A stretch of DNA of 60,941 bases from Planctomycetota bacterium (GTDB taxonomy: Bacteria > Planctomycetota > PLA2 > JAEUHO01). Made by a program: the position numbers and the translations under genes. The first letter of the stretch is position 1, and every line of letters begins with the position of its first letter. The notes below the pieces were generated by a model. The model was not told the origin of the DNA, searched no databases, and worked only from the letters and a program-made list of their open reading frames with translations. The stretch covers positions 1 to 60,941 of the forward strand of contig JACKGW010000015.1 in the NCBI GenBank assembly GCA_020631815.1, written 5' to 3'. Shown here one piece after another: positions 1 to 8,959 of this stretch.

Positions 1-2114
1 AGCTCGGGCGCATCGGGGGCCGCGGCCTCCAGGCGGAACGGCGTGACGCCTTCTTCGTTGCCGTACCGCCCGACCAGCGTGGTCCCTTCCAAGCGCAGCT
101 CCATCTCGTCGACGGCGCTCTCGCGGGCGGTGCCATTCACCTCCAAGCGCTTGGCGGTGCCGCGGCCTCGCCAGGCGTCTCCCTCCGGCTGCAGGACGAA
201 CGCCTCGTTGATCGACACGCGGATGCCGTCGCGGCCGTCGGGAACCACGGCCTGCGCATCGAGCCCCACGGCCAGTCGACCGTCAGCGCGCAGCTTTGCC
301 ACGAGCACCAGCGGGTAGGAGAAGCCGTTGCCGTCCTGCGACGTCTCGCGAATCTCGCCTTCCCAGGTGCCGACCAGACGCTCCGCCGGGGGCGCGCTCG
401 GCCGCGGCCGGGCGGCGGGTGCGTTGCCGCCGCCGGCCGCCTCGATGCCCCAGCGCGTCAGGATGTCGGCCTGCAGGTCGGGCAGCTCCGGGTTGCTGAC
501 GCCTTGCGTCCACAGCTCGCGCACGTCGACGACGAGGATGCGGCCGTCCTTGCGCCACTGCTGGAGCTCTTGGAGACCGAACGAGACGGCCTCTTCGAAG
601 GGCACCACCTCGGGGCGCAGACCCCCGCGGATGCCCGTTGCCTCTACGGCCACGACGTCCCCGTCGGGCAGGCCGAACACGGGGAAGCAGTGCCCAGGGA
701 CCACGGCCAGGTAGGCCGGGATGCCCAAGTTGCTGGCGCAGGCCGCCTGCAGGATGGCCAGGTCGATGCACGTGCCGCTGCGGTCGCGAATCACGTCACG
801 GGGGAACTTCACGTTCTGCACCTGCTGCACGTCGAAGCTGACGCTGCGGTCGGGCAGCGCGGGCGGGTGCTGGTACGTGAAGTCGTTGTCGACCATCAGA
901 TCGTAGATGCCGCGCAGGACCTGCACGGTGGCTCGCGGGCTCTGGTTGGCGCCGATGCCGCCGGCCTTGCGGTTGGCCAGGGCTGCGAACTGCTTGACGA
1001 CCAAGTCGTCGCGGCTGACCCAGGCGGCGAGGAACGGCACGTTGTTGAAGCTCTCGTGCCACGTGCCCAGGTGCTCTTCGGGCTGCACGTCGCTGAAGAC
1101 GAACTCGTGCGAGCCCAGCAGCACGATGCGAGCGCCGTCGCTGTCCTCGTGGCGCTGTCCGTCCGCGTCGCGCCACATCCACTCGACCATCACGTTGGCG
1201 GGTGTGTTCGACGTGAGGTGGGCGATCCGCTCGTCCAGGACGGGGTACCACGGCAGCACCACGGTTTGCCCCGGTACGAGCTCCTTCACCTTCTGCCACA
1301 TGCCCCACTCACCGTAGCCAGCCAGCCGGAAGCGCACGCGCAGGTCGCGCACGTCGCCGCCGCCACGGTGACGGAAGATCGCCTTGGCGACCCACTGGGC
1401 CGAGAACGCCGTGCCGAGGCCGTACACCTTGTAGATGGCGGTCATGAGCCGCGGCTTCACGCGAAGGTCCAGCTCGAGGTCGGCGGGTCCTGTCGCGGGG
1501 TTGCGGGGCAGCGTCCACGACAGCACGCGCGTCGCGGCGTCGAAGCCCGCACCTACCGCGCCCTCGGGCAGGTGGTAGCGGGTGACGCCCTCGTAGCCCA
1601 CGCCGCTGTCCCAGACACCCTTCTCGGCAAAGCGCGCGACGACGCGACCGCCGTCTTCCCCCATGTCGAGGAAGCGCGGGCCCGCGTCGATGGCCAGCCG
1701 CCAGCGACCGCCGCCGGCGTTCTTCACCCCGCCACGCTCGGTGATCTCCAGGCGCACCGTGCGCGCGTCATCGAGCAAGTGCACGTCGGCGTCGACGAGC
1801 TCGGCATCGGTGCGGTGGGAGGCGAACGCGCGCAGGAAGCGACGCTTGTCCTGACCCTCGCGCTTCACCTGGTCGTAGGCGTCGGCCGGGAACTCGAGAT
1901 CCACTCGAACGCGCCCGTCACCCTCCGGCAGCAGGTCGATCTCGCCGCGGATGGCCACGGTGACTGCGGGCGGCTCGTCGTCGGCGCGCGCCACGCCCGG
2001 CAGCGAGACCGCACAGGCGAGGCCGAGGGCCCAGGCCACGCCTGGCCAGCCGCCGCGCGTGCCCCCGCCCCGGGACCGTCCACGATCCCGAGAGTGCTCC
2101 TGCCGTGCGCGCAT
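1..2114 (-). CDS. Secreted transglutaminase-like protein, C-terminus cut by window edge
   Basis: An uninterrupted minus-strand frame runs from an ATG at 2114 off the left edge (about 704 codons visible). Residues 1-44 form an arginine-rich N-terminus, a hydrophobic stretch and an ARA cleavage-like site, so export is likely. Near residue 445 the segment RSGTCIDLA, followed about 25 residues later by GHCFPV, matches the Cys and His of the transglutaminase-like/papain-like fold that often sits in bacterial extracellular proteins. The third catalytic residue is probably the acidic position in the following LPDGDVVAVE segment. The roughly 430 residues before this domain look like beta-rich repeats without a recognised family. 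The C-terminal part resembles a lipocalin-like or beta-sandwich region and is incomplete. Substrate is unknown. The gene is divergent from the YigZ gene at 2196. A second, unrelated-looking transglutaminase-like secreted protein lies at 3325-4932. Confidence 0.75.
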   Translation of the reverse strand, partial: MRARQEHSRDRGRSRGGGTRGGWPGVAWALGLACAVSLPGVARADDEPPAVTVAIRGEIDLLPEGDGRVRVDLEFPADAYDQVKREGQDKRRFLRAFASHRTDAELVDADVHLLDDARTVRLEITERGGVKNAGGGRWRLAIDAGPRFLDMGEDGGRVVARFAEKGVWDSGVGYEGVTRYHLPEGAVGAGFDAATRVLSWTLPRNPATGPADLELDLRVKPRLMTAIYKVYGLGTAFSAQWVAKAIFRHRGGGDVRDLRVRFRLAGYGEWGMWQKVKELVPGQTVVLPWYPVLDERIAHLTSNTPANVMVEWMWRDADGQRHEDSDGARIVLLGSHEFVFSDVQPEEHLGTWHESFNNVPFLAAWVSRDDLVVKQFAALANRKAGGIGANQSPRATVQVLRGIYDLMVDNDFTYQHPPALPDRSVSFDVQQVQNVKFPRDVIRDRSGTCIDLAILQAACASNLGIPAYLAVVPGHCFPVFGLPDGDVVAVEATGIRGGLRPEVVPFEEAVSFGLQELQQWRKDGRILVVDVRELWTQGVSNPELPDLQADILTRWGIEAAGGGNAPAARPRPSAPPAERLVGTWEGEIRETSQDGNGFSYPLVLVAKLRADGRLAVGLDAQAVVPDGRDGIRVSINEAFVLQPEGDAWRGRGTAKRLEVNGTARESAVDEMELRLEGTTLVGRYGNEEGVTPFRLEAAAPDAPE

Positions 2115-2195
2115 CGTCCGTCCTCCGGGCCCCTGGGGGGTGGGCATTGTAGGGAACCGCTCGCTCCGGCGAGCCCGCGGACGTACGACGTGGGC

Positions 2196-2807
2196 ATGGG
2201 CGTCCAGCGGACCGTCGCACATGTCGTGGAGGCGGACACGCCGCCGGTCAAGGGCTCCCGCTTCCGGGGCCGCCTCGTCCCCGTGGGCGACGAGGTCGAG
2301 ATCCGGCAGGCCCTCGAGGACGTGGCCCGCGAGCACCCCCAAGCCACGCACCACGCGTACGCGTGGCGACTGGCCCCCGACGGTGGCCGCTGGCGTGCGC
2401 ACGATGCGGGCGAGCCGAAGGGCACCGCCGGCCTGCCGTTGATGCGGCGGCTCGAGGGCAGTGGGCTCGTGGACGCCCTGCTGATCGTGACGCGCTGGTA
2501 CGGGGGCACGCAGCTGGGCGTGGGGGGGCTGGCGCGCGCCTACGGCGACGCGGCGGCGGCCGTGCTCGCCCTGGCCCCCGTCGTCGAGCGCATCGAGCGG
2601 CGGGCCTACGCGCTGCGGCATGCCTACGCCGACGGGCCCGCGGTCGAATCGCTCCTACGAGCGGCGGGCCTGGAGCCTCGGGAGTCCAGCTACACGGACG
2701 AGGTGCTCCTCGTGCTGGACGTGCCCGTGGCCGACGTCGAGCGACTCGCGGCAGCGCTGCGCGATGCGACACGCGGTCACGCCCGCTTCGACGCGATCGC
2801 CCCGTAG
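2196..2807 (+). CDS. YigZ/IMPACT family protein
   Basis: 203 residues, the usual size of the YigZ (UPF0029/IMPACT) family. The N-terminal domain has the family pattern: KGSRFRG near residue 20, HHAYAWRL near 50, the DAGEPKGTAGLP loop near 70, and VTRWYGGTQLGVGGL near 95. The C-terminal ~65 residues are the DUF1949-like ferredoxin-fold part. The bacterial family has no firmly established reaction; IMPACT in eukaryotes binds the translation regulator GCN1. The ATG at 2196 was chosen because homology begins about 17 residues later; the frame stays open far upstream, but that upstream part is antisense to the transglutaminase-like gene. Cytosolic. It is a stand-alone gene facing the same way as the hypothetical at 2841. 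Confidence 0.88.
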   Translation: MGVQRTVAHVVEADTPPVKGSRFRGRLVPVGDEVEIRQALEDVAREHPQATHHAYAWRLAPDGGRWRAHDAGEPKGTAGLPLMRRLEGSGLVDALLIVTRWYGGTQLGVGGLARAYGDAAAAVLALAPVVERIERRAYALRHAYADGPAVESLLRAAGLEPRESSYTDEVLLVLDVPVADVERLAAALRDATRGHARFDAIAP

Positions 2808-2840
2808 CCGGTCCCGGCCTGTCCCGCGTACCCTCCGCGC

Positions 2841-3359
2841 GTGGACGAGCACCTGCACGACGAGCTTCACCGCCTCCTGGCGGAGACGAACGACCAGCGC
2901 CGCCGCTTCGGCCAGACGATCTACCACGTGTACCGCATGCTCGTCTTCTGGGGCGAGCGCGGGACGTCGTTCGGTCGCGCCGTGCAGCTGGCCGCCCCCG
3001 CCGGTGCCGCGCTGTTCGACACCATGGAGGTCTCGCTGCGCGACTTGTTCCCGCACGAGGCCGACGTGCCGCTACGGGGCTTTGCCGCGGAGCTGCTCGA
3101 TCGCCTGGCGCGCGACCTCGAGGGCGGGGACCGCCTGCGCGTGGCGTTCCTGCGCTGGCTCGAAGGTCGCTTCCCCGCGCTGACCGCCCTCATGCGCGCA
3201 GAGGCGCCCGAGACGCGGCTCTTCGACCACGAGCTGGCCGTCGACCTCGCGCAGGGGTTCGCGGCGATCGCGGAGGCCTCCGAAGACCAGCTCGTGCCGC
3301 GCATCCGGCGCTTGGCGGATGCGATCAGCGAAAGCGCTGACGACCCGCCTCGATCGTGA
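2841..3359 (+). CDS. Hypothetical cytosolic alpha-helical protein
   Basis: 172 residues from a GTG at 2841, 33 bp after the YigZ gene. No signal peptide or membrane segment. The sequence is predicted mostly helical with a balanced mix of hydrophobic and charged residues, for example the segment around FGQTIYHVYRMLVFWGER (residues 23-40), which argues for a real protein rather than a shadow frame. I do not recognise a family. The last 35 bp overlap the end of the convergent transglutaminase-like gene. An alternative start is the ATG at about 2938. No clear ribosome binding site is seen before the GTG, so the start is uncertain. Confidence 0.55.
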   Translation: MDEHLHDELHRLLAETNDQRRRFGQTIYHVYRMLVFWGERGTSFGRAVQLAAPAGAALFDTMEVSLRDLFPHEADVPLRGFAAELLDRLARDLEGGDRLRVAFLRWLEGRFPALTALMRAEAPETRLFDHELAVDLAQGFAAIAEASEDQLVPRIRRLADAISESADDPPRS

Positions 3360-4932
3360 AGATGCGCTCGAGGTCGTCGCTCTCCGGCTCGAGAAGCCGG
3401 TAGAGGCCGTCTGCCGGAACACCCGCGGCCGCGACAGGCTCTTCGCTCCCGACCACGCTGCGCAGGTCGGTCCACGCGCCGTCGCGCCACAGCTGGAGTC
3501 GGTAGGACGCACCGGCGGTCAACGAGGACGTCGGCGTGACGTCGCCCGTGTCCACGCTGCGCTGCGTCGGCCGGGTCGCGGCAAGCAACACCTCGACCGG
3601 CTCGCCCGTACCGGGGAGCACCGTCGCGTTGCCTTCGGCGTCCAGCAGGAAGGGCGGGGCAGCACCCTCGAGCGTGTCCTTCGGGAACACGGCGGGGAGG
3701 TAGATGACGTCGCCGCCGAGGCGGTGGAACGTGGCGAGGCCGTCGACGACGTCCGTGTGGTCGATCGCCCGCCACACCCCGCCGTTGAACACGGCGACGT
3801 ACGCGAAGGGTTCGGCCCGGGCGACATCCCCCTCCATCGACACGGGCACCTCGTACACGGTGCGGTACTGGTCCGTCACGTCGCGGTAGGTGCGGCTGGA
3901 CAGGAAGCGGTTGGGAGCCTCACGGCCTTCCGGCAGCCGGTCCGCCAGGGCGCCCGGCTGGAGCGACCACGTCTTGCGATAGACCTTCGCCGCGTGCGCG
4001 TAGGCGGGTGTGTGCCCCTGCCCATCCGCGTCGAGCAGGACGGCCCAGGCGTGGTTGTTGTCGCGATGCGCCCACCACGGGGTGTAGTCCGCCGCGACCG
4101 CGAGCCCCAGGCTGCGCGCCGCGAACGTCTGCATGTTGGTGATGTCTTCGCAGCGGCCGAGGCCGCTGCGGCCCATCTCGCCGAACCCCTGGTCCGTGGG
4201 ATGCAGGTAGTAGCGCTCGTCGAAGCGCACGCGCGAGGACACTTCGCGGGCCAGCCAGGCCCACAGCTCGTCCGCGGGCATCTCGCCGCGCTTCCCGTGG
4301 ACGTTCGGCGCATAGCGACGCACGAGGTCGGGCATCCAGAGGTCGAGCGGCTCCTCGCTGCCCCGGTAGGGGAGCACGTGCTCGAGGAACGTGGGCCACG
4401 TGACGCGTCGCGCGGCGGGCGTGCGATCCCAGGCCTCGAAGGCGGCGTCCAGATGGTGGGCCAGGAAGCTCGCCGTGACGTGCTCGAGGTCGCTGGCGAA
4501 GCCATCGCGGGCGAAGTCCAGCGTGCCGTGTTCCTTCTCGAGGGCCTCGAGGGCCTCGCGCGCCGCGGCAAACGTGTCGTAGGCCAGCGGGTCGTAGGGC
4601 ACGTCGCGTCCCTGGGCATCGCGAAGCGCCGTCGTCACGTAGCCGTGATGCGGCATGTTCGCGACGAGGAACCGCAGCGCAGGCGCGCGGCGCGGGTCGC
4701 GATGGGCCGCCGCGGCGGCCAGCGCCTGCTCGAGCTCGGCCCGGTTGTCGCCTGCCTGGGCCAAGGCCGCCTCGACGGCCGCGTCCGTCACGACGTCCGG
4801 ACACGTCGCGGCTGCCGGTTCCGGGGCGGCGTCGTCTGCGGCGCGTGCCGCGACCGGGGCCCAGGCCGCCACGAGCACCACCAGGGCGAGTCGGCGGCAC
4901 GTGACGCGGGCTAGCGAAGCCACAGGAACCAC
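3325..4932 (-). CDS. Secreted transglutaminase-like protein
   Basis: 535 residues. A signal peptide covers residues 1-31 (hydrophobic core LALVVLVAAWAPV, cleavage near AARA). The catalytic core is clear: Cys261 in LGRCEDITNM, His294 in NNHAWAV and Asp301 in LLDADG match the Cys-His-Asp triad of the transglutaminase-like superfamily (bacterial members are usually proteases or amidases of unknown substrate). About 230 residues precede the core, and a beta-rich domain of about 200 residues follows it, ending in a segment reminiscent of a carbohydrate-binding or galactose-binding-like fold (inferred only). The start codon overlaps by 22 bp the end of the small membrane protein gene upstream (4911-5237), so the two are probably one transcript. 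Confidence 0.8.
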   Translation of the reverse strand: MVPVASLARVTCRRLALVVLVAAWAPVAARAADDAAPEPAAATCPDVVTDAAVEAALAQAGDNRAELEQALAAAAAHRDPRRAPALRFLVANMPHHGYVTTALRDAQGRDVPYDPLAYDTFAAAREALEALEKEHGTLDFARDGFASDLEHVTASFLAHHLDAAFEAWDRTPAARRVTWPTFLEHVLPYRGSEEPLDLWMPDLVRRYAPNVHGKRGEMPADELWAWLAREVSSRVRFDERYYLHPTDQGFGEMGRSGLGRCEDITNMQTFAARSLGLAVAADYTPWWAHRDNNHAWAVLLDADGQGHTPAYAHAAKVYRKTWSLQPGALADRLPEGREAPNRFLSSRTYRDVTDQYRTVYEVPVSMEGDVARAEPFAYVAVFNGGVWRAIDHTDVVDGLATFHRLGGDVIYLPAVFPKDTLEGAAPPFLLDAEGNATVLPGTGEPVEVLLAATRPTQRSVDTGDVTPTSSLTAGASYRLQLWRDGAWTDLRSVVGSEEPVAAAGVPADGLYRLLEPESDDLERIFTIEAGRQRFR

Positions 4933-5237
4933 ATCAGGGCGCCAGCGACGGCGAGGAAGAGCAGGGCGAAGAAGAAGGACTTGAACGCGTGGGCCGCCGA
5001 GCGGCCTGCCTTGCGCATGCGCAACGACATCGCGTGCCAGGCGAAGATGAAGAGGACACCTGCGATCAGGCCCAGCTGCCAGGCGGGCACGTGCGTCAGG
5101 TCGCGCGTGAGCCAGGCCACGAGAAGTCCGATCGCGGCCGAGGGACCGAGCTTGAGTGCAATGCGTGCGAAGAGCCCGGGGCCCTTCTGCTTCGCCTTCG
5201 GGGGCGAGGCCGGCGGGGGGGCGGCCGGTGTCGTCAT
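4911..5237 (-). CDS. Small three-TM membrane protein
   Basis: 108 residues. A proline/alanine/lysine-rich cytoplasmic N-terminus (residues 1-22) precedes hydrophobic segments at about 31-45, 53-70 and 86-106, the last ending exactly at the C-terminus (WFLWLR). The family is not recognised. A ribosome binding site GGAGG lies about 5 bp before the ATG (the + strand reads cctcctgg from about 5240). It overlaps the transglutaminase-like gene by 22 bp, suggesting co-translation. It is a candidate membrane partner for that exported protein, but this is only inferred from position. Confidence 0.65.
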   Translation of the reverse strand: MTTPAAPPPASPPKAKQKGPGLFARIALKLGPSAAIGLLVAWLTRDLTHVPAWQLGLIAGVLFIFAWHAMSLRMRKAGRSAAHAFKSFFFALLFLAVAGALMWFLWLR

Positions 5238-5259
5238 GGCGTCCTCCTGGGCACGAAGC

Positions 5260-5823
5260 CTAGCTGGTTGCCGCCAGCGCGGCGAGCGCCTCCACGACGT
5301 GGGCCAGCGGGTCGCCGACCTCGTGACCCGCGTTCCAGACCTGGGGGAACAGCACGGCCTCGCCGCCCGCGTTGCGGAACGACGCCACCATCCCCGCGCT
5401 GTCGTCCACGAGCACGCGGCCCGGCGCGGCGAGCAGCCGCTTCGAGCGCGTCAGGACGAAGTCCTCGAAGTGCCTGCCGCGCTTGCGCGGAGCCAGGTGG
5501 CGGTTCATCCACGCCAGCTTCCCGGCGACGCAGGCAGGCTCGGGGTGGGGGCGCGTGAGGACGGTCCAGGGGGCGAGGTCGTCCACGGCGGCGAGCAGCC
5601 CTTCCATCCAGGGCAGCGGAGGGAGGTCTGCCCAGAACGCGGGCCCCTCGGCCACGAGCGGCGCCCAGAACGCCTCCCACGTGAGCCCCATCGTCTCGGC
5701 CATGTCGCGCACCCCACGCGGCCAGGCCGTGGCCAGGTCCGCTCGTCCGTGACGCGCCAGCGCGGGATGGAAGAAGTCGGCCAGCACGCCGTCCAGGTCC
5801 AGGAAGATGTGCTCGATGGGCAT
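5260..5823 (-). CDS. HAD-superfamily hydrolase (5'-nucleotidase-like)
   Basis: 187 residues. Motif I DLDGVLADF gives nucleophile Asp9 and acid/base Asp11. Motif II is a Thr in WTVLTRPH near residue 89. A lysine in the TRSKR segment near residue 127 fits motif III. VLVDDS near residue 140 is motif IV with paired acidic residues. Size, the short helical cap between motifs I and II, and the late VFPQVWN-like segment resemble the 5'(3')-deoxyribonucleotidase (NT5C) type of HAD phosphatase, but substrate cannot be read from sequence. Cytosolic, likely Mg-dependent. It is followed 22 bp later by the small membrane protein gene. Confidence 0.8.
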   Translation of the reverse strand: MPIEHIFLDLDGVLADFFHPALARHGRADLATAWPRGVRDMAETMGLTWEAFWAPLVAEGPAFWADLPPLPWMEGLLAAVDDLAPWTVLTRPHPEPACVAGKLAWMNRHLAPRKRGRHFEDFVLTRSKRLLAAPGRVLVDDSAGMVASFRNAGGEAVLFPQVWNAGHEVGDPLAHVVEALAALAATS

Positions 5824-5891
5824 GCGGTCTCCCGTGGGCGGCGAGGATAGCGGCCCCCCGACCGTCCCGCGTCGCCCGTAGGCTGCCCGCG

Positions 5892-6710
5892 ATGGCTGCC
5901 GGTCCCTCCTCTCCGTCCGGCTCGTGGTTCGGGCGGGTCGCCCGGCGCTGGCGCGCGCCTGCCGAGGAGGCCGCGCAGCGCCCGCCGTCTCCCGTGACGC
6001 AGCCCGTCGAGATCTCGGCGGCGAGCGGGCCCATGGACGTGAAGGCGTTCGTCAACCCCGAGGAGCGCCTGCTGCTCTTGGAGCGCGCGGTCCGGGCGTG
6101 GCAGTCGCGGGTGACCGATCCGACGGCGGCGCACGCGCGTCGTGACGGGGCCCTGGCCCGGAGTGCCGTGCGTCCGGTCGCAGGTCCCGTCCTGTTGCTC
6201 GGTGCCGACCGCGGCTGGGCCGAGGTGCTGCTGCAGCGCGGAAGCGACCTGACCGTGGTGGATCTCGCGCCGGGCGCACGCGAGGCGCTGACGACGGCCC
6301 TCTCGGCCAGCTCGACAGGCACGCTGGTCGCGCAGCCCCACGCCTGGCTCCTGCATGCGTTGGAGGAGGCCGCGTTCGCCGCAGCGGTGGTCCCCGGCGG
6401 CAGTCTGGCCGTGACCAGCCCGCCTCTGGCGGTCGAGCTCCTGCGCATGGCGGCCCGCGTCCTCCGTCGCGACGGGCTTCTTTACGTGGAGGCGCTCGTC
6501 CACCGGGACGGTCACGCCTGGCGGGCGCGCAAGGAGCTCGCAGCGGAGGTATCAAGCGCCGAGGTCGGTGACACGCCTCGTCAGGTCTTGCCCGCCGCGG
6601 ATCTGTTCGGCGGCCTGGCGGCCGAGCGGGTCGTACCCGTCGACGTGCGCGAAGTCCCGGCGCCTCCGGGCGAGATCGCGCTGTCGGTCTTGGCGCGCCG
6701 CACGCGCTGA
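5892..6710 (+). CDS. Methyltransferase-like protein
   Basis: 272 residues. After about 95 residues of charged N-terminal sequence, GPVLLLGAD near residue 98 resembles the glycine loop of a class I SAM-dependent methyltransferase, and DLTVVDLAP about 25 residues later fits the acidic end of strand 2 that binds the SAM ribose. RMAARVLRRDGLLYVEALVH near residue 190 matches the usual strand-5 region. The glycine loop is degenerate (GADRGW instead of GxGxG), so SAM binding and activity are uncertain. Substrate is unknown. It is divergent from the HAD gene, with 68 bp between the starts, so a shared promoter region is likely. Confidence 0.55.
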   Translation: MAAGPSSPSGSWFGRVARRWRAPAEEAAQRPPSPVTQPVEISAASGPMDVKAFVNPEERLLLLERAVRAWQSRVTDPTAAHARRDGALARSAVRPVAGPVLLLGADRGWAEVLLQRGSDLTVVDLAPGAREALTTALSASSTGTLVAQPHAWLLHALEEAAFAAAVVPGGSLAVTSPPLAVELLRMAARVLRRDGLLYVEALVHRDGHAWRARKELAAEVSSAEVGDTPRQVLPAADLFGGLAAERVVPVDVREVPAPPGEIALSVLARRTR

Positions 6711-6787
6711 CACGCTGCACCCGCCGCGGCAGCGGCCGTGTACCTTGACGCGCCGTCGCGCCAGCGACCCGTGGAGAGAACGAGGGC

Positions 6788-8932
6788 ATGGGCCACCTGC
6801 GCATCCGCGTCAGCCTGACCGTCGCCGTTGCGCTGCTCATCTTGGCACTCGCCGGCACGATGTTCCTCGTCAACGTGCAAGCCGGGCGCGAGATCGCCGA
6901 CTCGCTGGGCGACCGGTTCCTCGAGAAGACCGAGACGGTCGTGGTGGAGCGTCTCGACAGCTTCTTCCAGCCCGTGCTGACCACGCTGCGCTCGGCCCAG
7001 TCGATGGCCCGCTCGGGCGTCATGACGCCGCACGACACCGCGCGCTCCAACGCGGTCTACCTGCCGATCCTGCAGGCCTATCCCCAGATCACGTCGCTTG
7101 CCACGGGCGATGAAGAGGGCTTCTCCTACCGCATTGGTGCCGAGGACGAGAACTGGCTCGTGCGCGTGACGCCGGGTGGCCCGTTGGGCACCGATCGCAC
7201 GCCGCATTTCCAGCTGCTCGACGCCCAGGGCACGGTGCTCAAGGAGTACGACAAGGAGAAGCCCTTCGAGGCCCGCGCACGGCCTTGGTACATCGGCGCG
7301 CGCCAGAAGCTCGTGGAGGCCAAGGGCGTCGTCGCCGACGCGAAGACCTTCTGGACCAAGCCCTTCATCCTCAATACGAGCCGCAACCCCGGCATCGCGG
7401 CCGCCGTGCCTTTCGAAGGCCCCGACGGCGTGCCGTACATGATGACGTTCAACCTGATGCTCACGAAGCTGAGCGACTTCACGGCGTCCCTGCGCCCCAC
7501 CCAGCACGGCAAGGCCTTCGTGATCGCACGCGACGACCAAGACGCGGTTCGCGTCCTGGGCTTCCCCCAGGACGACGCCTTGGCCACGCCCGAGGCCCGC
7601 CTCGAGCGGATCAAGGAGCTCGGCAACCGGATGCCGGGGCTCGACGAGCTCGGGCAGCCCGCACTGGCAGCCGCAGCAGCCCTCTTTGCGCAAGCCGAGG
7701 CGAGCGGCACCTCGCTCACGTCGCGGCTGGAGGTCGGGGACGACGCGTGGCGCTACGCCTTGACGCCCTACGAGCTGAGCGGTGGGCAGCGCCTCTGGAT
7801 TGCCGTGGCCGTTCCCGAGTCCGATGTGCTTGGCGCGGTGGAAGCCCAGCGCCGCCGGATCGTGCAGGTCTCGGGGCTGGCGTTGCTGGGGGCCCTGGCG
7901 CTCGCGCTTCTCCTCGCGCGCGTCTACAGCCGGCCCCTGCGTCGCCTGGCGGCGGAGAGCGAGCGCATCACGCGGCTGGACCTGGCCCCTGGCGAAGCGG
8001 TGAAGACGCACGTGCTGGAGGCGCATCAGCTGGCGGGCGCGCAGGAGCGGATGCGGGACGCGCTCGCGTCATTCAGCCGCTACGTGCCCACCGAGATCGT
8101 CCGGCGACTGCTGGCCGAGGGCGAGGCGGCTCGCCTCGGCGGCCGTGAGCGCGACGTCACGCTGCTCTTCAGCGACATCCGCGGCTTCACGACCATCAGC
8201 GAGGGGATGACGCCCGAGGCGCTGACGGCGCAGCTGGCCGAGTACTTCGATGGCCTGCTCACGATCGTCCAGCGCCACGGCGGTGTGGTGGACAAGATGA
8301 TCGGCGATGCCGTGATGGCGCTCTGGGGCGCGCCCGTCGCCGACGAAGCGCACCCGCGCCGCGCCGTCGAGGCTGCCCTCGAGATGCGCGCGTGGCTCGC
8401 CGAGTTCGAGGCCCTCTGCCGCTCGCGAGGCCAGCCGGCCCTCGTGACCCACGTGGGTCTGGCTTCGGGCACCGCGTTCGTCGGCAACATCGGCGCGCCG
8501 CACCGGCTGAACTACACGGCGCTGGGCGACGTGGTCAACCTGGCCAGCCGCCTCGAGGGCGCCAGCACGCCGTACGGCGTCCGCGTGCTCGTCTCGCATG
8601 CGACGCGTGAGCGCGCCGGTGACGGCTTCGTGTGGCGCCTCGTGGACCGCATCGCCGTGAAGGGCAAGAACGTGCCCGAGGCCGTGTACGAGCCGCTGGG
8701 GCGCGTCGGCGAGGTCGACGAGGACACGCTGTCCTTTGCCCGCACGTACGAGCGTGCCTTCGAGGCCTACCAAGACCGCAAGTTCCGCGAGGCGACCGAG
8801 ATCCTCGGGGACGTGCCGGCGGCTCGCGCCAAGGACCCGTCCGTCGCGCATCTACTCCAGCTCTGCCACTGGTACCTCGACGAGGCACCGCCGCCGGACT
8901 GGGACGGCGTCGCGCGCCTCACGGTGAAGTGA
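6788..8932 (+). CDS. Membrane adenylate/guanylate cyclase with periplasmic Cache-like sensor
   Basis: 714 residues. Transmembrane segment at about 8-30, a periplasmic region of about 325 residues resembling a double Cache ligand-binding domain (including RARPWYIGARQ near residue 163), a second membrane segment near 360-380, a short HAMP-like linker (SRPLRRLAAESERI), and a class III nucleotide cyclase domain at about 435-645. Metal-binding aspartates are seen in FSDIRGF (about Asp463) and KMIGDAVMALWG (about Asp506). The lysine in VDKMIGD is the adenine-selecting residue of adenylate cyclases, which favours ATP and cAMP. A helical tail of about 60 residues follows. It probably converts an extracellular signal into cAMP. 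A possible responder, a cyclic-nucleotide-binding MscS channel, lies at 24001-25551. MsrA follows 27 bp downstream. Confidence 0.9.
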   Translation: MGHLRIRVSLTVAVALLILALAGTMFLVNVQAGREIADSLGDRFLEKTETVVVERLDSFFQPVLTTLRSAQSMARSGVMTPHDTARSNAVYLPILQAYPQITSLATGDEEGFSYRIGAEDENWLVRVTPGGPLGTDRTPHFQLLDAQGTVLKEYDKEKPFEARARPWYIGARQKLVEAKGVVADAKTFWTKPFILNTSRNPGIAAAVPFEGPDGVPYMMTFNLMLTKLSDFTASLRPTQHGKAFVIARDDQDAVRVLGFPQDDALATPEARLERIKELGNRMPGLDELGQPALAAAAALFAQAEASGTSLTSRLEVGDDAWRYALTPYELSGGQRLWIAVAVPESDVLGAVEAQRRRIVQVSGLALLGALALALLLARVYSRPLRRLAAESERITRLDLAPGEAVKTHVLEAHQLAGAQERMRDALASFSRYVPTEIVRRLLAEGEAARLGGRERDVTLLFSDIRGFTTISEGMTPEALTAQLAEYFDGLLTIVQRHGGVVDKMIGDAVMALWGAPVADEAHPRRAVEAALEMRAWLAEFEALCRSRGQPALVTHVGLASGTAFVGNIGAPHRLNYTALGDVVNLASRLEGASTPYGVRVLVSHATRERAGDGFVWRLVDRIAVKGKNVPEAVYEPLGRVGEVDEDTLSFARTYERAFEAYQDRKFREATEILGDVPAARAKDPSVAHLLQLCHWYLDEAPPPDWDGVARLTVK

Positions 8933-8959
8933 GGACGTCATTCCTCGGGAGGTGACCCC

